Shown: positions 52,144 through 63,279 of the stretch, piece after piece
How positions within the stretch are numbered: position 1 is the first letter of the stretch
How the letters are laid out: every line of letters starts with the position of its first letter
NCBI GenBank assembly: GCA_008694505.1
Contig: VZDJ01007749.1
Coordinates: 5,539,773-5,603,772, forward strand
Direction: 5' to 3'
DNA length: 64,000 bases
DNA from: Cyanoderma ruficeps
Lineage: Eukaryota > Chordata > Aves > Passeriformes > Timaliidae
Position numbers and translations under genes: made by a program
The notes under the pieces: generated by a model
Databases searched by the model: none
What the model saw: the letters and a program-made list of their open reading frames with translations, nothing else
Told to the model about the DNA's origin: nothing

Positions 52144-52335
52144 TTTGCCCACTACCTCCAATGGTGAGTCACGGAGACTACATCTGCCACCCACGGCCTT
52201 GCGAGCGCTACAACCACGGGACGGTGGTGGAGTTCTACTGCGACCCCGGCTACACCCTCACCAACGACTACAAGTACATCACCTGCCAGTACGGAGAGTG
52301 GTTCCCCTCCTACCAAGTGTACTGTGTCAAAACAG
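52144..52335 (+). CDS. SUSD4: SUSD4 exon encoding sushi (CCP) domain 4
   Basis: This 192-base exon encodes 64 residues, [16 protein letters not shown]... to QVYCVKT. It has six cysteines (VCPL, ICHP, PCER, YCDP, TCQY, YCVK) rather than four, so the module carries an extra potential disulfide near its start. The same extra pair is present in the human protein as I recall it. The tryptophan of GEWFPSY precedes the last cysteine. The exon is markedly more GC-rich than its introns. The acceptor is GCCCAAG before TTTGCC and the donor is AACAG before GTAAAG; both are phase 1. This is the membrane-proximal sushi module. Agreement with mammalian SUSD4 is nearly complete over [20 protein letters not shown]. 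Confidence 0.97.
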
Positions 52336-52855
52336 GTAAAGGACAGTCCTGTCCTGACAGTCCCGTCTTCTTACAGTCCCTCATTTTGGAGCAGATTTGT
52401 AGGTTGGTAATGCCTGGTGAACTTCATCTATGTCGTGGTTACATGAATGAGCATTGATTGATTTTAAGATGCTACTACTTTCAAGAGTCTCAGGTTTTGA
52501 AAAAGGCTAAATATAATAAATATAATAATAATGCACTTCCCAAGATCCTGAATGATTCTAAACTATTTTGATCATTGCCTCTTCAAAAGTATTTTTTGAC
52601 ATCTGAGTATTTTTATATGTATGCAAGCTAAGGTCATGACTGCATGCATAAAAGACCAGTCAAGGGGAAAAAGCAAGATCCAGCCGCTGTGACAGCTTAA
52701 TGTTAACACTGCTTTTGGTACATGGCAAAGGGTTTATGTGTGTTTTTACAAGTTGCATATATGTCTCATTGTAACTGGCACTTCTGAGTAGTGTTGAGTA
52801 TAAAATAACAACGGGAATATTCAAGCACAACTCTTGTATTGTCTTTCTGTTACAG
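52336..52855 (+). other. SUSD4 intron between sushi 4 and the transmembrane exon
   Basis: A short 520-base intron from GTAAAG to TCTGTTACAG. No other feature was seen. Retention would add about 40 residues after sushi 4 and then stop at 52457, before the membrane segment. Confidence 0.9.
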
Positions 52856-53000
52856 AACAAACCTGGCCAAATACACAGGAGACTCTCCTGACTACATGGA
52901 AAATAGTGGCATTTACTGCTACCAGTGTTTTATTAGTACTGCTACTGGTTATTTTAGCCAGGATGTTCCAGACCAAATTTAAGACACATTTCCTTCCACG
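52856..53000 (+). CDS. SUSD4: SUSD4 exon encoding the stalk and transmembrane segment
   Basis: This 145-base exon encodes [16 protein letters not shown], a short extracellular stalk, then [19 protein letters not shown], a 19-residue hydrophobic helix. The basic-flanked start of the cytoplasmic tail follows ([14 protein letters not shown]). The orientation is type I, with sushi modules outside and the tail inside. The acceptor is TGTTACAG before AACAAA. The donor is CCACG before GTTTGT; it has GTTT instead of GTAA or GTGA, but it is the site that gives a phase-2 junction matching the next exon. Reading through the donor gives FVLVSFLF and a stop, that is, a protein with almost no tail. The membrane segment is essentially identical to remembered human SUSD4. 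Confidence 0.96.
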
Positions 53001-54214
53001 GTTTGTACTGGTTTCTTTCTTATTTTGAAGGTTGAGGGCCTTGGTTCAGTTTTCACACTCATCACTCCTTGCTGGAGAGATGGAGCAGCTCATGAGCCTT
53101 GCAGATATTTTGTTCTGCTCTGAGCAGAAGTCCCTGAACCACTGGTGTGGAAGGGCACCACCAAAAACCTGCAGTAGAACTTCATGCAGCTAAGATGAAA
53201 GGCAAAGTTTGCCAGATTCACTCTGGGAGTAATTACCACTCTTCTTCTGAGAGCTGCTGCTTCTGCCTGTAAAAATAGCTGACAATATTTTTAAATACTC
53301 ATTTTCAGGTGATGGGGGAATTAATTTTTTAACTACTGTAGACATAGTAATGTAAGTTTTAAGAAAGAATTTCTTTTTTCTCCATGGACAAATTTATATT
53401 AAAGGTTTGCTTTAACTTCATTAGTGTTATTTTCATCACTATTCATAAACATCTCCTGCATCTTCCTTTATTTCCATAAAATATCACAGAGCTGGGAGCA
53501 TTTGTCATTGATTGACATAGCACTCTTCAAGAGGAAGGCCTATAGCCTGGGCTTGTCTAGCTTACTAAAATGGCTTTCAGCCCTCTCATTTTTGGATGTT
53601 TTCATGTTTTAAAGGTACCTGGGACCAATTCCCTCCTGCCTGGACTATACTGTGTTTAATAGGCTACTAAACAGATACTTTAGGCTTTAACAGAGTTTCC
53701 CAGTTAACAGAAATGTTTTGCCTAAAAAGAAACCAACTTAATATTAGTTAAGGAACCCCCATCCTTTGAAAGCAAGGCCTGAAGGAGGCCACAAATCTTG
53801 CCACCAAACCCTTGTCATCCAGCAGTAGTGACCACAGTGCCTGTTTACGTGGGCTGTAAACACTTTTGTGCTCTAACATACATTTTGCCAGGGGTTCAGA
53901 CACTTTTGCCTGGTGAACTACATCTGTGATCTTATGTCCATGATACCTATTGTGCACAGCACAACAAATGGTGCTCCTTATCTCTTCCACATACCTGTTT
54001 AATCTTCCCTTCTTGGAACTGCTCTTCCCATTACTGGTTTGTGTTTTTCCCACTGTAACAGATTCCACCTGTCAACCCCAGCATAGTTTGGCAAACATTT
54101 CTGTGGCTGTTAATGACCCTGTAGCTTCATTTGGCATGACTAGAAAGTGCTGTGTTTACTGAAGTTCAGCAGTTGCTCCTGCTCTCTGCGATAACCTTTC
54201 TGTGTTTGACGTAG
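53001..54214 (+). other. SUSD4 intron between transmembrane and tail exons
   Basis: A 1.2 kb intron from GTTTGT to TTGACGTAG. The acceptor has a rather short pyrimidine tract. A 106-codon minus-strand open frame at 53748-54068 is present; it may be an old mobile-element remnant (the reverse strand carries a TGTTACAGTGGG block that resembles an LTR start), but I could not place it in a family. Confidence 0.85.
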
Positions 54215-54597
54215 AGGCAACCAGGAGGGCTCCATGGGTGACCCTGACTTCGTGGTGGTGGACGGTGTTCCTGTCATGCTGCCTTCCTACGACGAAGCTG
54301 TCAGCAGCGGCTTGAATGCCCTGGCACCCGGATACTCAGCTGCCGCAGGGCAGGGGCATATTTTGCAGACAGAAGATCAAAATCCTCCTGCTTACCCTGG
54401 TCCCAGGATTCCAGATGTGCAGCCCAGTGAATCTGAGACCTGTGACAGTGGGTCAGGTTCCTCTGAACTGCTCCAAAATTTGTACCCATCCCTGACATGC
54501 CAAGGGGCAGCACTTCCCGGCCCAGATCGAACTGACATATCCCATAGCACTGACGGGGACGCTGCATCCACGAGTCCCCGGATCGATATCACAGATG
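54215..54597 (+). CDS. SUSD4: SUSD4 exon encoding the cytoplasmic tail with LPSY and PPAY motifs
   Basis: This 383-base exon encodes most of the roughly 150-residue cytoplasmic tail: [18 protein letters not shown] through [13 protein letters not shown] (54279-54290) and PPAY (54384-54395) are present. PPxY and LPxY motifs bind WW domains of NEDD4-family HECT ubiquitin ligases, and SUSD4 has been linked to such ligases in AMPA-receptor GluA2 turnover. The segment [21 protein letters not shown] is the most conserved part compared with remembered human SUSD4; the middle is serine-, glycine- and acid-rich and more divergent. The acceptor is GACGTAG before AGGCAA and the donor is CAGATG before GTGAGT. 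The eight residues between the split arginine and DPDF equal the spacing I recall in human, which supports the acceptor choice. Confidence 0.94.
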
Positions 54598-55786
54598 GTG
54601 AGTCTTGCATAGGTGCAATAGGTGAGTCCTTGAACAGGGCACATCATTTGTCGGTACTGGCAGAGCAGGAATTCACCCAGCTGACTCACTCATACTATCT
54701 CTGTGGTTTTGTCTACACCTTAATTTGAAACTTTTTTTAAATCATAAAACTCCATGATTATAGAATTTCATGTCTGTGATATGTCCTTGGTAGCTGTGGT
54801 GCATGTGATTTGAATGCCAGGCCAGAAGGCTCCTGTCCAGACTCCAGCCTCATCAACAGGGATGTCAGCAAACACCTGTGTACAGCAGCAAAGTCAACCC
54901 TCATCTTGCCTGTGCTGGTCTGTTCATCTGCTCCTCAACTCCTACCTTCACAACTCCCTCACATACCCTGGCTTTCACAGCAGATAACAGGATTTTCTCT
55001 TTGAAAGAGAAAATAAATCATATTTTCATACTGGGCCAAAATTAGCAGCCTTTATTAACAAACTCATCATGTCTGTGCATCCAGCAAAATGTTCCTTCCA
55101 TCTAAGGCATGTGAACCTTAAGCCATGGACATGGAAGTCACAGCACAAGGAGAACGTGCCCAGAGGTCCATGTGCCAGGAACTCGCTCACCATGTATTGT
55201 TGCCTGCCTTTAAATCCAACATGAGCGTGTACTGACACCATTTCATGGGGTTCTGGTTGGTGCTGCACAGCGTGATAAGGAAACTAGATGGCTTTCCTTG
55301 GAGACATTTAGAGGGAGAGGCTCATATCCCACGCTCCATTGTCATTGAGCTGAAGCTCAGTGTTCTAAATTCAGTGTGGGTGAAGGTCTGGGCGGAGGAA
55401 GTCTTCTGCTTCCGAGGGGTTTGGGTAGTTTTACTGGTATCACGAGGGGAACAGGACATCCAGGAAGAGGAAGAAATTATGGGGTTGCCAGTTAAAGTCC
55501 CTGCCACCTCTGAATGCTGCTTCAGTGATTAATGTAGTAGCAAGGATGTTTGCATTTAGGATTTTGTGCTCCTAACTTGTTGGAGAAGAACTGTGTACTT
55601 TTAGTTATCTAATTTTCATAGAGATGTTGGAGTCCAAGTGGGTCTAGAACTGGCAATATCCCATGTCTTGTTCAGATATTTGGAATGTCCATTTCTGGTT
55701 TCGTAGAATTCGTAACAATAATACTCTGCAAAAGCAAAAAGGGAAATTGCAATCAGCAGTCAATGGTATTTCTTTGTTTCTCCTAG
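54598..55786 (+). other. Last SUSD4 intron
   Basis: A 1.2 kb intron from a consensus GTGAGT donor to TTTCTCCTAG. It contains no recognised exon or repeat. Retention would extend the tail by about 43 residues to a stop at 54726-54728. Confidence 0.9.
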
Positions 55787-55815
55787 AGATTCCTCTGATG
55801 GAAGAAGACCCTTAG
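55787..55815 (+). CDS. SUSD4: SUSD4 terminal coding exon (EIPLMEEDP-stop)
   Basis: Only 26 coding bases plus the TAG stop follow the TCCTAG acceptor. Joined to the G that ends the previous exon, they read E-I-P-L-M-E-E-D-P-stop. This is the same C-terminus I recall for human SUSD4, so the tiny coding part is under strong constraint. The D-E-I-P-L-M context resembles an acidic dileucine-like sorting signal with methionine in the last position, but that function is inference. Summing the visible exons gives about 440 residues, which with a signal-peptide exon of about 50 residues matches the family length of about 490. Confidence 0.93.
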
Positions 55816-56416
55816 CCTGCACTGAGTCGTGTCTTCATCACATTGCACTGTTGGGTGACTTGAATCATGAGGATTCCAAGATAGAAAAGACTCTCTGTGG
55901 ATTTGGGGAGGGTGTTTTCCTACTTATCAATCTTCCATGCAATGATGTCACCAGGTTGGGTGTATATCTTAATCCACAGCGGGGATAACAGCGTCAGCAT
56001 TTGGAACAGCAGCAGTTTTATGAATGAATCCTGGGGATTTGATGAGAGCAGATGTAGAAAAAGAACTGTGGCTTTTTAGAAATGAAATGTATATCTGCAT
56101 CGCAGAAAGTCATATGGCTCTGTAAGAAATGCTATTGGATTTTGATACTAACTGCCTCACAAAAGCATGTCAAATTATGTAAATTTGCTTATAAAGACTG
56201 CTTTAAATGATCTATGGACCTCTAGTTTATGAAGAATCCTTTCAAGTTTAAAAAATATCAGTACTGAAATACACATAAAAAGGGGAAAGATCCTCTTTGG
56301 CTTTCCTATGATAACCAGGAAGTTTTTGATTTAGTTGTTGGTGATTTTGCTTCAGACCATGTCTGCAGAAAATATAACAGAAATGAAGGGATTCATATAT
56401 ACTTTGATGTACAATA

Positions 56417-56452
56417 GAAAATATATATAAATATATATATATATATATTTAA
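56417..56452 (+). repeat. (TA)n run in the SUSD4 3' UTR
   Basis: An alternating A/T tract of about 35 bases lies within the inferred 3' UTR. A shorter (TA)n run is at 56712-56730. Both are simple repeats and may vary in length. Confidence 0.9.
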
Positions 56453-56827
56453 AAACTCTTAAAGAGAAAGAAAGGAAAGACTCCCAGGTCACATAACGAT
56501 CTGGAGATTTTTTTTAAAGGTAAGGCAGAATTTATATCATAAACAATATTCAAAGTACCGTATCAATATTTGTATTTATGCAAGACTTCCGTGACTACAT
56601 TGCATTTGATAAATCCTGCTGTAATATAAGAGATACAGAAGATGTAAAAATTATGAAATATATGCTTAAGAAATGTCGAACTGCCACGCTTCAACCTTTC
56701 TTAAGCTCTTAAATATATATATATATATGAGAGTAATCTACAGTCATAGCCCAGAGCACTACCTTGTCCCTGCACATTGTGGTGGTATTCTGAGCCATTA
56801 TTGTAGAATACTTTTTAAAAGAAAAAT

Positions 56828-56833
56828 AATAAA
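56828..56833 (+). terminator. Polyadenylation signal AATAAA for SUSD4
   Basis: AATAAA lies 1.0 kb after the stop codon and is followed within about 50 bases by a GT/T-rich stretch (TGTGTGCTTGG then T8). This is the layout of a functional cleavage and polyadenylation site. I saw no earlier AATAAA between the stop codon and this site. Confidence 0.7.
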
Positions 56834-59189
56834 GCTGAGTTTCAGTTCTTTTGACTTATCTGACTATTGTGTGCTTGGCTTTTTTTTCCCCTCCTCACCT
56901 CTTTCACCAGCTCCTACCAGAAGGTAGGAGGTAGCAGAACATGTGTCCTGTGGCATTTTCAGCTTTACGTCCATTATCCAGCTGGAAGTGGAGAGTGGTT
57001 TTGGTTGAGCAGAGCACATGGAATGGGTGCAGCAGGGACACAGCTTCTGCAGATGCAATGTGGGTTTTGTTAAGGGTTTTCTCTGCTCTGCAGGCTGTGC
57101 CAGAGCATTGTGCTAAAGCCTGTATGAGGGGTTCACTCCGTGGTGTTACACACTATTTGTTCTTTGTCAGGAAAATTCCTGGCTGTTTCATGTACTTACT
57201 GAAATCCAAGCAGATTTCCTTGTCTTATTTTTGGTATTGTGCAGATGAAACATCTTAAACCGGCAGTGTTTGAAGGAATAACCCTCTGTGTGTTAATGAC
57301 AGAGATTGCCATCATGTGGGCTAATCAAAACCAAAGGGGAGTTCTGATTTTATGTACAAAGTAAATTAATAATATCTCTATTGCTGTAAATAGAGGATCA
57401 CTACAAGCTGCTCTGTTATTTTTTCATGATTGTTTAATGATTTCTTTGTATTGTGGTTGCATTTAGGGCCCCACTCATGAGTCAGGCTAGTGAAATAATA
57501 GATGTGCTGCAACCATCCAAGAAAAGTGTTTACTAGCATCCTGTCAGCAACTGTACATGACAGCAAGAAGCAAAAGCAGACCAAAAACTGTGGCAAGCAG
57601 AAGTAATTGTGTCGATTTTCCTATGGTAAGATAGATGAAAACACAGCGATTGGTACTGAAAAATGAGACATATTCCATATTATCCTCCATTCTTGCTTAC
57701 ACAGTATTTACACTTTTCTTCTCCTGAATTGTCTCAGTTGCAGCTGTATGTTCAGGTTTATCCCAGAGATGTATCTATCAGGTATTTGTACTTTCTTGGC
57801 TACCCCTTCCTTTTTAGATCTCAAGCTTTCCAGAGGTGTTTGCACGACCAACTGATGCTCGGAATTCTCACTCCAGCAAACAAGACAGGAGTGCTGTAAA
57901 ACCAACCCTGAACTGATGCACACCCCAAGCCTCCAGTCAGTTATGTGATTTCAGTTTCATAATGCCATTGAAAAGTATTGAATTTACTTTAAATGCCTTA
58001 TAAAAGAATATGAAATCCATCTTTGCTGGTCTTCTAGTGGCTCGTGAAATCTCACTCCTTATTAAATTTTTTGCTTCCATTTATTAATTTCTGTTATGAA
58101 AGCTTCTTGATTAATATTTGGACCTCTGAGGTTTTACAGATTTACACTGCTGTGTGTATTGTATTGCAGTCAATTCATTAAGGGAGACAGACAGGGTAAC
58201 TTAAGAAATGTATATTTATGACTTATTAGACTATTTTTATTTTAAGAAGTGCAGAACTGCAAATACACCAGAAAAAATTAATGTATTAATTTTGCTTGAT
58301 AGCTTTTTGATAGCACTGTGCTAAATACAGCTTGTAAAGGGAAGAGAGTTTTAACATTTTTTGCTTATGTTGGATAAAACTTCCTGAAAGGCTTTTTTGG
58401 GAGGGACTATTCGTGTGGTTGAGTTTGGGGGTTTTGAATGCTTGAATATTTGGGGGGAAAGAGAGGATTTTTTCTCATGCAATTTTTTTTTCCATTTAGA
58501 GCTTGAATTCCCATGAGAGGACTGCCTACCTCTGGATACACACCTGTGTCCCAACCCACAAGGTGACATCCAGGGCTGGGAGCTGCCCCCAGGTTGTCCC
58601 CAGCCTGCCCAGCAACCTGAACACCCTGGAGAACTCCACAGCTCCATGGCCTGAGACCTCAGGATGTTTTGAGGGCCTCAAGAGACGAGAGGGCTGCTCT
58701 GATCATGGCAGGATGTTCACTGTGTAAATGAGACCAGATGGGAGGATGAGCATATCTTATGCAGATCAAGGGCTGTTTTCCCTTGAGTCAACTGGATGTG
58801 AATTAAAACAGGTCCAGGAAAACCCTTGTTGGTGAGGGGAGAAGCAGCACGTTAGTGAAGATGGACAACCCAGCAGAGAGAAAAAGGGTGTGTACTGACA
58901 ACTCCAGGAAAGAAAAACAAGGACTGGCTTCACCCTGCCAATATTTCTAATAGGAGAAAAGAGAAGCAGAAGCGAGCAACGTGTCAGCCTTCGACACTGA
59001 CTTATGAACGGGGGCTTGACCTGCAGAGTGCTGGGTGAAGGGTGGGGATCCAAGGTCTCACAGGAGCTCTGCAGGGAGTGAATCACAACTGACCATGAGT
59101 CAACAGAACCTGGCTGTTGTGAGAATGTTAAATGTCAACACAGGAGTGTTTACACAGAACTGTAACTTACCAAATGCATGAAGTAATCC

Positions 59190-59680
59190 TTCAGCTGCAC
59201 TCAGCACTAGTAAGGCCTCAGCTAGAGCAGTGTGTCAAATGCTGAGCGATTTTTTTCCTCTTCAAGGGAAACATGGTGTAGCTGGATGGCAGCCAAGCAG
59301 AGAGAATCAAGCAGAGAGAATTGGAAGAACCTGTCCTGTCCTCACAGGTCACAGATTATGTAAGATTCACTGTGAGCAACAGAAGACCAAAGAGAACATA
59401 AGAATAATACTTTGCAAAGAAGGAATTTATCCATATAAGTAGGAAAAGACTTAATAGAATATGGAGAGAAATAGGTTAGATATTAGGAAAAACATTCTAG
59501 TCACACAGATGGTTATGAGAAGAGAGAGATGGTCTGAAGAAGCTGTAAAAACCTCTTTTACAGAGAGGTTTTTTAAGACTGTTTTAAATAAATAGAGGCC
59601 AGGAAAACATTGGGGGAGATGCACAATGTGAGTTTTGGGGCCCCTTCTAATTCTGTCTCTGCACGATTCCCAGCTTGTGA
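59190..59680 (+). mobile_element. Old CR1-like LINE 3'-region copy
   Basis: The copy begins with CTGCACTCAGCACTAGTAAG, GCCTCAGCTAGAGCAGTGTG, the CR1 'first-generation' block that precedes the 3' end. It continues through a degraded middle to AGGTTAGATATTAGGAAAAA, another CR1 landmark in the expected order. The expected ACTGGATGATCT...CCTTCCA tail is reduced to GGGGCCCCTTCTAATTCTGT. It is 5'-truncated and diverged, and is non-coding. A 10-base perfect inverted repeat (59547-59556 with 59564-59573, AAAAACCTCT/AGAGGTTTTT) lies within it. Confidence 0.7.
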
Positions 59681-62550
59681 GAACTAAACTTGGATGATGC
59701 TCAGTTTTGCCCATAGACTAATTCCAGACTGATGGTACTGGGCACACTGGTCAGCACTCACCAAAACCACAGCCAGAAATACTCTCTATTCCACCAACAG
59801 AAGCTTTCATGTAGTGGGGGCTGAACTCCAATAAAATCCTGTGCATAAAACCCTGTTGCGTTGAAGTGACATTGATTTCAGAATTTTGTTCTGTGACAAA
59901 TCCAAACTTGGGATTTTCTGGTCTTCATGTCTATCTTAGGCAGCTAAATGAATGCAGCCCTTCTAATACTCCCTGTGCATTAGGTGAAGTAAATCCTCTC
60001 TTGGCAATTATCTGAAGACACCTATTGAGTTCAATGAGAAACAGCAGCTCAGGCAACTGGAGCACAGAATCCATTGTCATATTTATGCAAAACTTGCTTC
60101 CCATGCCCAAAAGCTGTTTGTTCCTCCCTGCTCTGTGCTGTGGATGGTAGCGCAGCTTAGCATGTCAGCTGTCAGAGGGGGAGGAGCACAGATGAGAAGC
60201 ATGTCTCAAGCTCCTGTTCTATATCTCCTGTGGATGCCCAGGCATGCCTTGAGGGCAGAAAGAATTAAAGCAAGTAAACATCTGCCCCAAACTCGGGGGG
60301 ATCTCCCATAGTCAAGGACACATCCAGTCCCTTCAACACAGGAATGGTACTAACTGCCCCGTGGCAGAAGGGAGACGGGCCCTGCTTTGCCTGCTACTCT
60401 CCCAGGCCAAGGTTTGCAGCCAGAATAGACAGACAAATCCTTCTCTCCCCATACAATGTATATAACTTACCCCATGCACTCAGATAACTCTCCTCACTAC
60501 TATTCCATAGTGGCACACAGCCCATTTTCCAGCCCTACATTTTCCAGGACAGGAAGATAGGTTATTTAACAGCAACAGAAAGGGCTGAGATTGAATTATA
60601 TTCTGTCCTGGTGTCAGAGCAGACTTTTAATAATTCACAAAAACCCCATAAAGAAACTGGATGGATGAGGTGACTGGGATTCGAGGCACCTTTCCTCAGC
60701 AAGGCAAAAGGACTGCCCTGCAGGGCAGGGGCAGCTGCTATATGAGGACATTTTATAACCCAGGAAAATTCCATTCACCTGCTAAAATATATTAATCAGA
60801 AACTTGGAGAAGGAAGAAAAGACATTTAAATTTTAATAAAGTCCAGGGGACATGGATAAATTCCCCATGTTCTCCAGTAAGAAGAGAGGGAGCTGTTTGT
60901 TTAATACAACTGGTTCAAAAGAAAGTCAAGAAGCAAGCACGAGCTTCCCAATTTTGGGGCTCCAGCTGTTCTTTTCCTTCACCTCTGCATTTCTGTCTTC
61001 AGACTGGTTCTGCTTACAATATAAGGGCTTTGGTTTTGGTTTGGACTCACTTTTTTCCATTTTACTGTGTTTGCCTTCATTTCTCCTCTGCTTATCCTTC
61101 TATTTGCTCAGGTCTTTTTGGTAACTAATATTGTTGTTCCAGTTTCATTGTGCCACCCCAGTCATGCTGGGAAGCAAAACAAGTTGCTTAATTGCAGTGC
61201 AGTACCCAGCAGGACACTTTCCCTCCCGTGTAAGAGGTTGCTCTTATTTGCCTTGCTCATTTAAGTTCTCAGCAGAGAGGACAAGAAGGGGCATGGAGCT
61301 CCTCACTCTGCTGGCAAATGGCCCATGAAGATGGTTAGAGAGGGGCACTGAGGGGAGCCCACATTGCTTTGTGAGTGCTGTGCCTGGGCCTGGGTCCCAG
61401 GACTCTCAGCTCACCAGCTCTCAATATTCAGCTGACCAATATTCACAGGTGCATGTGAATGCTCCTTTAAAAACACCAAGGGTTTTAAGGATCTGCTAAT
61501 GTTTTAGGGTGTTGTTGAGGTAAGACCTTTTTAAAGAGCCTCTCCCTTCTGAAACTGGTGAGCTCACATCTTCGGAAAATGGGCACTGATACAGTCCAGT
61601 TAGGGAGCACAGGGTTCACAGCAGGTCACTTCATCTGCCTGCTTCCTGGTGCTCCAGTATGAATTTCTTGTCCCCTGGATAACTGCTTGAACTAAAGAGT
61701 TGCCAGTTGCTGAGCTGTCAGGTTCACATATTTTCTCTCTCTCTTTTTTTTTTAACCTAATGAGGCTGGATTTATTTTTAACGTTCCTTATTACCATCCG
61801 CTTCTGACTTCCATCCATCCATCTACTGCTGAGTACATGCTGCTCTTGCCAAAGCAAGTGTCTTTGAGCAGCTCTGTGAGCCCCTGGAACTGCACTGCTC
61901 TGTAGGGGATCACATTTGCCACCCTTGTCCCTCCTATTAATTCCATGGCAGCACATGCTGCTCGCCTGCCTTGTTCAGTGCTCTCAAGCTAATAACCGTG
62001 CAACCAGTTGTTATTTCTTTCATAACCATTACCATAGCTGCCTGTTGTTAATAATTCAGGGTTAATTACTTACTAAAAAGTTTAGCAGAACAATTTAGCT
62101 TCACTTAGCCTGTTCATTGATGAAGACTATAAATGTCTGGAGTCTATCACTGATAGAGCCATTACTGGAGTTTGGTATAATTGGTTTTTACTGAAGTGCT
62201 GCAGCAAAAATGAGGGTTAATCCAACTGGCAAAGGGAGCTATCTGCTTGTACACCTCCTGCTTGGTTTTCCATAGGATTTTGGGCAACCACTTGGGCAGA
62301 GAAGTGCTACAATAACTTAGCAGGTTTTCTTACATATCCATTCATATTGCAGCAGTGCGTCGTGTAGAGAGAGCCACAAAAGTGCTGAAGCCTGGCATTA
62401 AAAAAGACATCATGACAGCTTTAAAGTGTCCAGCTTCTCAATTAGGCTTAGGGTGTTGGGTTGATCTATCACAAATACTCTTACTGGGGAGAGGCATACC
62501 TACAACAAGGCTTAAATGCTAGTGTTGTCTTTGGTTTATGGAAAAAGTGG

Positions 62551-62613
62551 GAGGAAAACTTGCCAAGAAGAGGCATCGTTAAAGACAATGATGCCTCTTC
62601 AGTCAGTTTTCTC
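62551..62613 (+). ncRNA. Extended hairpin resembling a miRNA precursor (candidate)
   Basis: GAAGAGGCATCGTT at 62567-62580 and AATGATGCCTCTTC at 62587-62600 pair over 14 positions, with one G-U pair and a six-base loop. After a small internal loop, AAAACT (62555-62560) pairs with AGTTTT (62605-62610), and GAG with CTC closes the base. The whole is a 63-base stem-loop of about 23 pairs. Size and shape fit a short pre-miRNA, but a small inverted-repeat transposon relic or chance could give the same shape. I do not recognise either arm as a known miRNA. Confidence 0.3.
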
Positions 62614-63279
62614 TGATCTGGGAGGGTCCCGTTCCCTGAATTTCTGAATCTAGGAGCTGTTACAGACAGAAGGCTCTGGATATACGGACTGCTCTCAGTT
62701 TTCAGTGAAATGAATGGGAACTGGGACCCCTTTCAGCAACGAGCTCTTTCTGACTGTGCAGTCAGGAGTCCCCATCTGACTCCCAGAAGCAGAACAAAGG
62801 CCATGTGCTGCCTTCCAAGGGAAGGTGGGGTTTACCATTGCACTTTTTAGAGCAAAACCAGACTCTGGAAAATCTACCGAGACTTGTGATTTTACTTGCA
62901 TTACAGCATTTGCAGTGACTCGAGGCTGACCGGGTGTATTGTGGTGCTGTGGATTCATCTGAGTCTTCACAACATAGGGCTGTGCAACAGACCATCAACA
63001 GCCTTTGGCTGCTCTTGGCAAAGAGAAGCAAGTGAAAGTAAGAGAGTCTCCCTCTTAAGTACTTATAAATCTAGAACAGCACTGCCTTCACCTTTGGATG
63101 CCTAAGTGTCCTAAATATGCCTATATATTTTCATATTGAATTATGGGCAAGAATGTGATTAATTGTCCCCTGACCTTCAGTTTCTTCATTAAGACTGTGT
63201 CATCAAACTGGATTTTATGTCACTAGGAGACAGAAGACATAAATCAAATATCTGACCCCTCTAGAATACATAAAAAGAG

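Larger units (their letters stand above)
55816..56855 (+). other. SUSD4: SUSD4 3' untranslated region (proximal form)
   Basis: About 1 kb follows the stop codon before a canonical polyadenylation signal. The UTR is AT-rich towards its end and includes (TA)n runs near 56.42-56.45 and 56.71-56.73 kb, which would form long AU stretches in the mRNA. The 3' end is inferred from the signal and the downstream GT-rich tract. Longer forms cannot be excluded. Confidence 0.65.
56856..63270. other. Intergenic region downstream of SUSD4
   Basis: No gene was recognised in these 6.4 kb. They hold one older CR1 copy and an extended hairpin near 62.58 kb, listed separately. Open frames here are short and lack recognisable domains. 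Confidence 0.7.

Noticed and set aside
54215..54225. Alternative acceptor CAACCAG 10 bases inside the tail exon.
   Set aside because: Its use would shift the frame and lose the conserved DPDFVVVDG segment. The GACGTAG acceptor keeps the phase and the expected residue spacing.
54301..54689. Three minus-strand frames of 72-88 codons opposite the tail exon.
   Set aside because: They are antisense shadows of the SUSD4 cytoplasmic-tail exon, which is conserved on the + strand.
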